6,649 nucleotides of DNA from JAAUTS01 sp038250235 (lineage in GTDB: Bacteria > Verrucomicrobiota > Verrucomicrobiia > Methylacidiphilales > JAAUTS01), in contig JBBSCO010000100.1 in NCBI GenBank assembly GCA_038250235.1, positions 1-6,649 on the forward strand, in the 5' to 3' direction. Made by a program: the position numbers and the translations under genes. Below the pieces are notes generated by a model. It worked only from the letters and a program-made list of their open reading frames with translations. It had not been told where the DNA came from and ran no database searches. This document shows positions 5,481 through 6,649 of the stretch, piece after piece. The first letter of the stretch is position 1, and the number at the start of each line of letters is the position of its first letter.

Positions 5481-6649
5481 ATGCTTTTTTACGATGTTTC
5501 CACCGTTTCCTCATCCCAGCCTAAAAAGACTTTGCTGCGCTCGGAGGTTTCGGCAGCAGATACCTGGGACCTGTGTCGTCTATATTCCGTAGAAAGCGAA
5601 TGGGATGCCGACCTCAAACGTTACTCCGACCGTTTCCCCCGCTACCTTGACTTCAAAGGAAGCCTGAACAGTTCAGCCGTCCGTCTCAACGAGTGCATGG
5701 AGTTTGACCGGGAACTGGATCTGATCGCGGAGCGGCTTGGGCATTACGCGTCGCTCAAATCCTCGGAAGACAGCTCCAGCAACGAGAACCTGTCCCGCGA
5801 AGCCCGCTTTCAGCATGTCATGATCCAGGCCGCTGAAACCGCAGCCTTTCTCACCCCAGAAATCCAGGCCATTGATGACAGCAGTTTCCAAGCCTACCTC
5901 ACTGATCCCGCCCTGGCCGAGTGGAAAACCAAGCTGACCAAACTGCGCCGTCACAAGCCCCATATCCTTTCGGAAAAAGAAGAGCGCCTGCTGGCCATGG
6001 CCTCCCTTCCTCTCGGTGGCGTGCAGGAAACCTTTTCACAACTGACCAACGTGGACATGACTTTTGGAAATATTCATGATGAAAAGGGCACGGAATTCGA
6101 ACTGTCCCATGGGTTGTTTTCCTCCTTTTTGGTGAAGAAAGATCCGGAACTGCGCCGCAGGGTCTTCCACCAATACTACGAGGAGTTCAAAGCCCACCAA
6201 TACACCCTGGCTTCCACCCTGATTCATTCCGTCAAGACCGATGTCTTCCACGCCAAGGCCCGCCATCATGTTTCCGCCCGCGAAGCTTCCCTCTTCTCCG
6301 ATAACGTGCCCGTGGCTGTTTATGACAATCTGATCAGCTCCGTCCGCAACAACCTTGCCCCATTGCACGAGTACTACGAACTGCGCAAACAGGTGCTCGG
6401 CTTGAAGGAATTGCACTTTTATGACACCTACGTTCCAATGACGGAAAAGGTGGAACTACGCACCCCCTTTGACGAAGCCTGTGACAAGGTTCTGGCAGCA
6501 CTCCATCCCCTCGGGGACGAATACACCGCAGCACTCGGCGATGGTTTCCGCAGCCGCTGGGTGGACCGCTATGAGACAAAGGGCAAGCGCAGCGGAGCCT
6601 TTTCCAGCAGCAGCTACGGGAATCCCCCCTACATCCTGATGAACTACAA
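5481..6649 (+). CDS. pepF: Oligoendopeptidase F (M3B family), 3' end beyond window
   Basis: The open frame runs from ATG 5481 to the window edge: 389 codons, no stop. It begins MLFYDVSTVS, and from about residue 20 reads RSEVSAADTWDLCRLY, the typical opening of M3B oligoendopeptidases. The N-terminal helical lobe follows (FPRYLDFKGSL near 52-62; EERLLAMASLPLGGVQETFSQLTNVDMTF, about 167-195). Then comes the M3 domain with ELRRRVFHQYYEEF, FHAKARHHVSAREASLF and, near the end, KGKRSGAFSSSSYGNPPYILMNY. The zinc motif HExxH normally lies soon after this point and is outside the window, so catalytic competence cannot be judged. These cytosolic zinc enzymes cut short peptides. The frame has no alternative start back to a stop at 5418-5420, and there is no good Shine-Dalgarno sequence. 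The gene is divergent from panD. Confidence 0.93.
   Translation, partial: MLFYDVSTVSSSQPKKTLLRSEVSAADTWDLCRLYSVESEWDADLKRYSDRFPRYLDFKGSLNSSAVRLNECMEFDRELDLIAERLGHYASLKSSEDSSSNENLSREARFQHVMIQAAETAAFLTPEIQAIDDSSFQAYLTDPALAEWKTKLTKLRRHKPHILSEKEERLLAMASLPLGGVQETFSQLTNVDMTFGNIHDEKGTEFELSHGLFSSFLVKKDPELRRRVFHQYYEEFKAHQYTLASTLIHSVKTDVFHAKARHHVSAREASLFSDNVPVAVYDNLISSVRNNLAPLHEYYELRKQVLGLKELHFYDTYVPMTEKVELRTPFDEACDKVLAALHPLGDEYTAALGDGFRSRWVDRYETKGKRSGAFSSSSYGNPPYILMNY

Noticed and set aside
5305..5514. 69-residue minus-strand frame upstream of panD
   Set aside because: It spans the palindromic element and the start of pepF, shows no domain character and has no ribosome site.

Overview
The window looks like ordinary bacterial chromosome: compact genes on both strands, moderate GC (roughly the low fifties by eye), and no phage, plasmid, CRISPR, tRNA or rRNA signal. 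The gene content (short FeoB with two small FeoA proteins, an ArsC/Spx-like protein, PanD, an M23 peptidase and an M3B oligopeptidase) and the protein style would fit a Gram-negative bacterium of the Verrucomicrobiota/PVC type. That placement is an impression only, because no marker gene is present.

Layout. Positions 92-443 (+) hold an ArsC/Spx-like gene broken by one extra G. Convergent to it, on the minus strand and read from 3186 down to 469, lies a four-gene ferrous-iron uptake operon: feoA1, feoA2, feoB and a 48-residue FeoB-associated Cys-rich membrane protein. All three junctions are 4-base NTGA overlaps (CTGA, GTGA, ATGA). The middle gene, feoA2, has no ATG, GTG or TTG start and seems to begin at the CTG inside its overlap. 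Positions 3187-3447 form the feo upstream region, with a candidate promoter and several dyads. At 3448-3660 (+) is a second, internally deleted copy of the ArsC-like gene, so two near-identical direct repeats bracket the iron operon. Then come an exported M23 metallopeptidase (3737-4867, -), panD for aspartate 1-decarboxylase (4933-5280, -) ending in a hairpin, a divergent intergenic region with a REP-like palindromic element (5342-5414), and the first 389 codons of an oligoendopeptidase F (5481 to the window edge, +).

Function. The Feo genes would form one translationally coupled unit: FeoB is the GTP-dependent Fe(II) permease, the FeoA proteins are its small SH3-like cytosolic partners, and the Cys-rich single-pass peptide is a likely metal-handling accessory. 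PanD supplies beta-alanine for pantothenate and CoA. The M23 enzyme would act on the cell wall. The oligopeptidase would degrade cytosolic peptides. I see no wholly new system. The points worth a second look are the CTG-started feoA2, the overlapping small FeoB-associated gene, the Cys-rich feoA1, and the mosaic ArsC-like copies flanking the operon.
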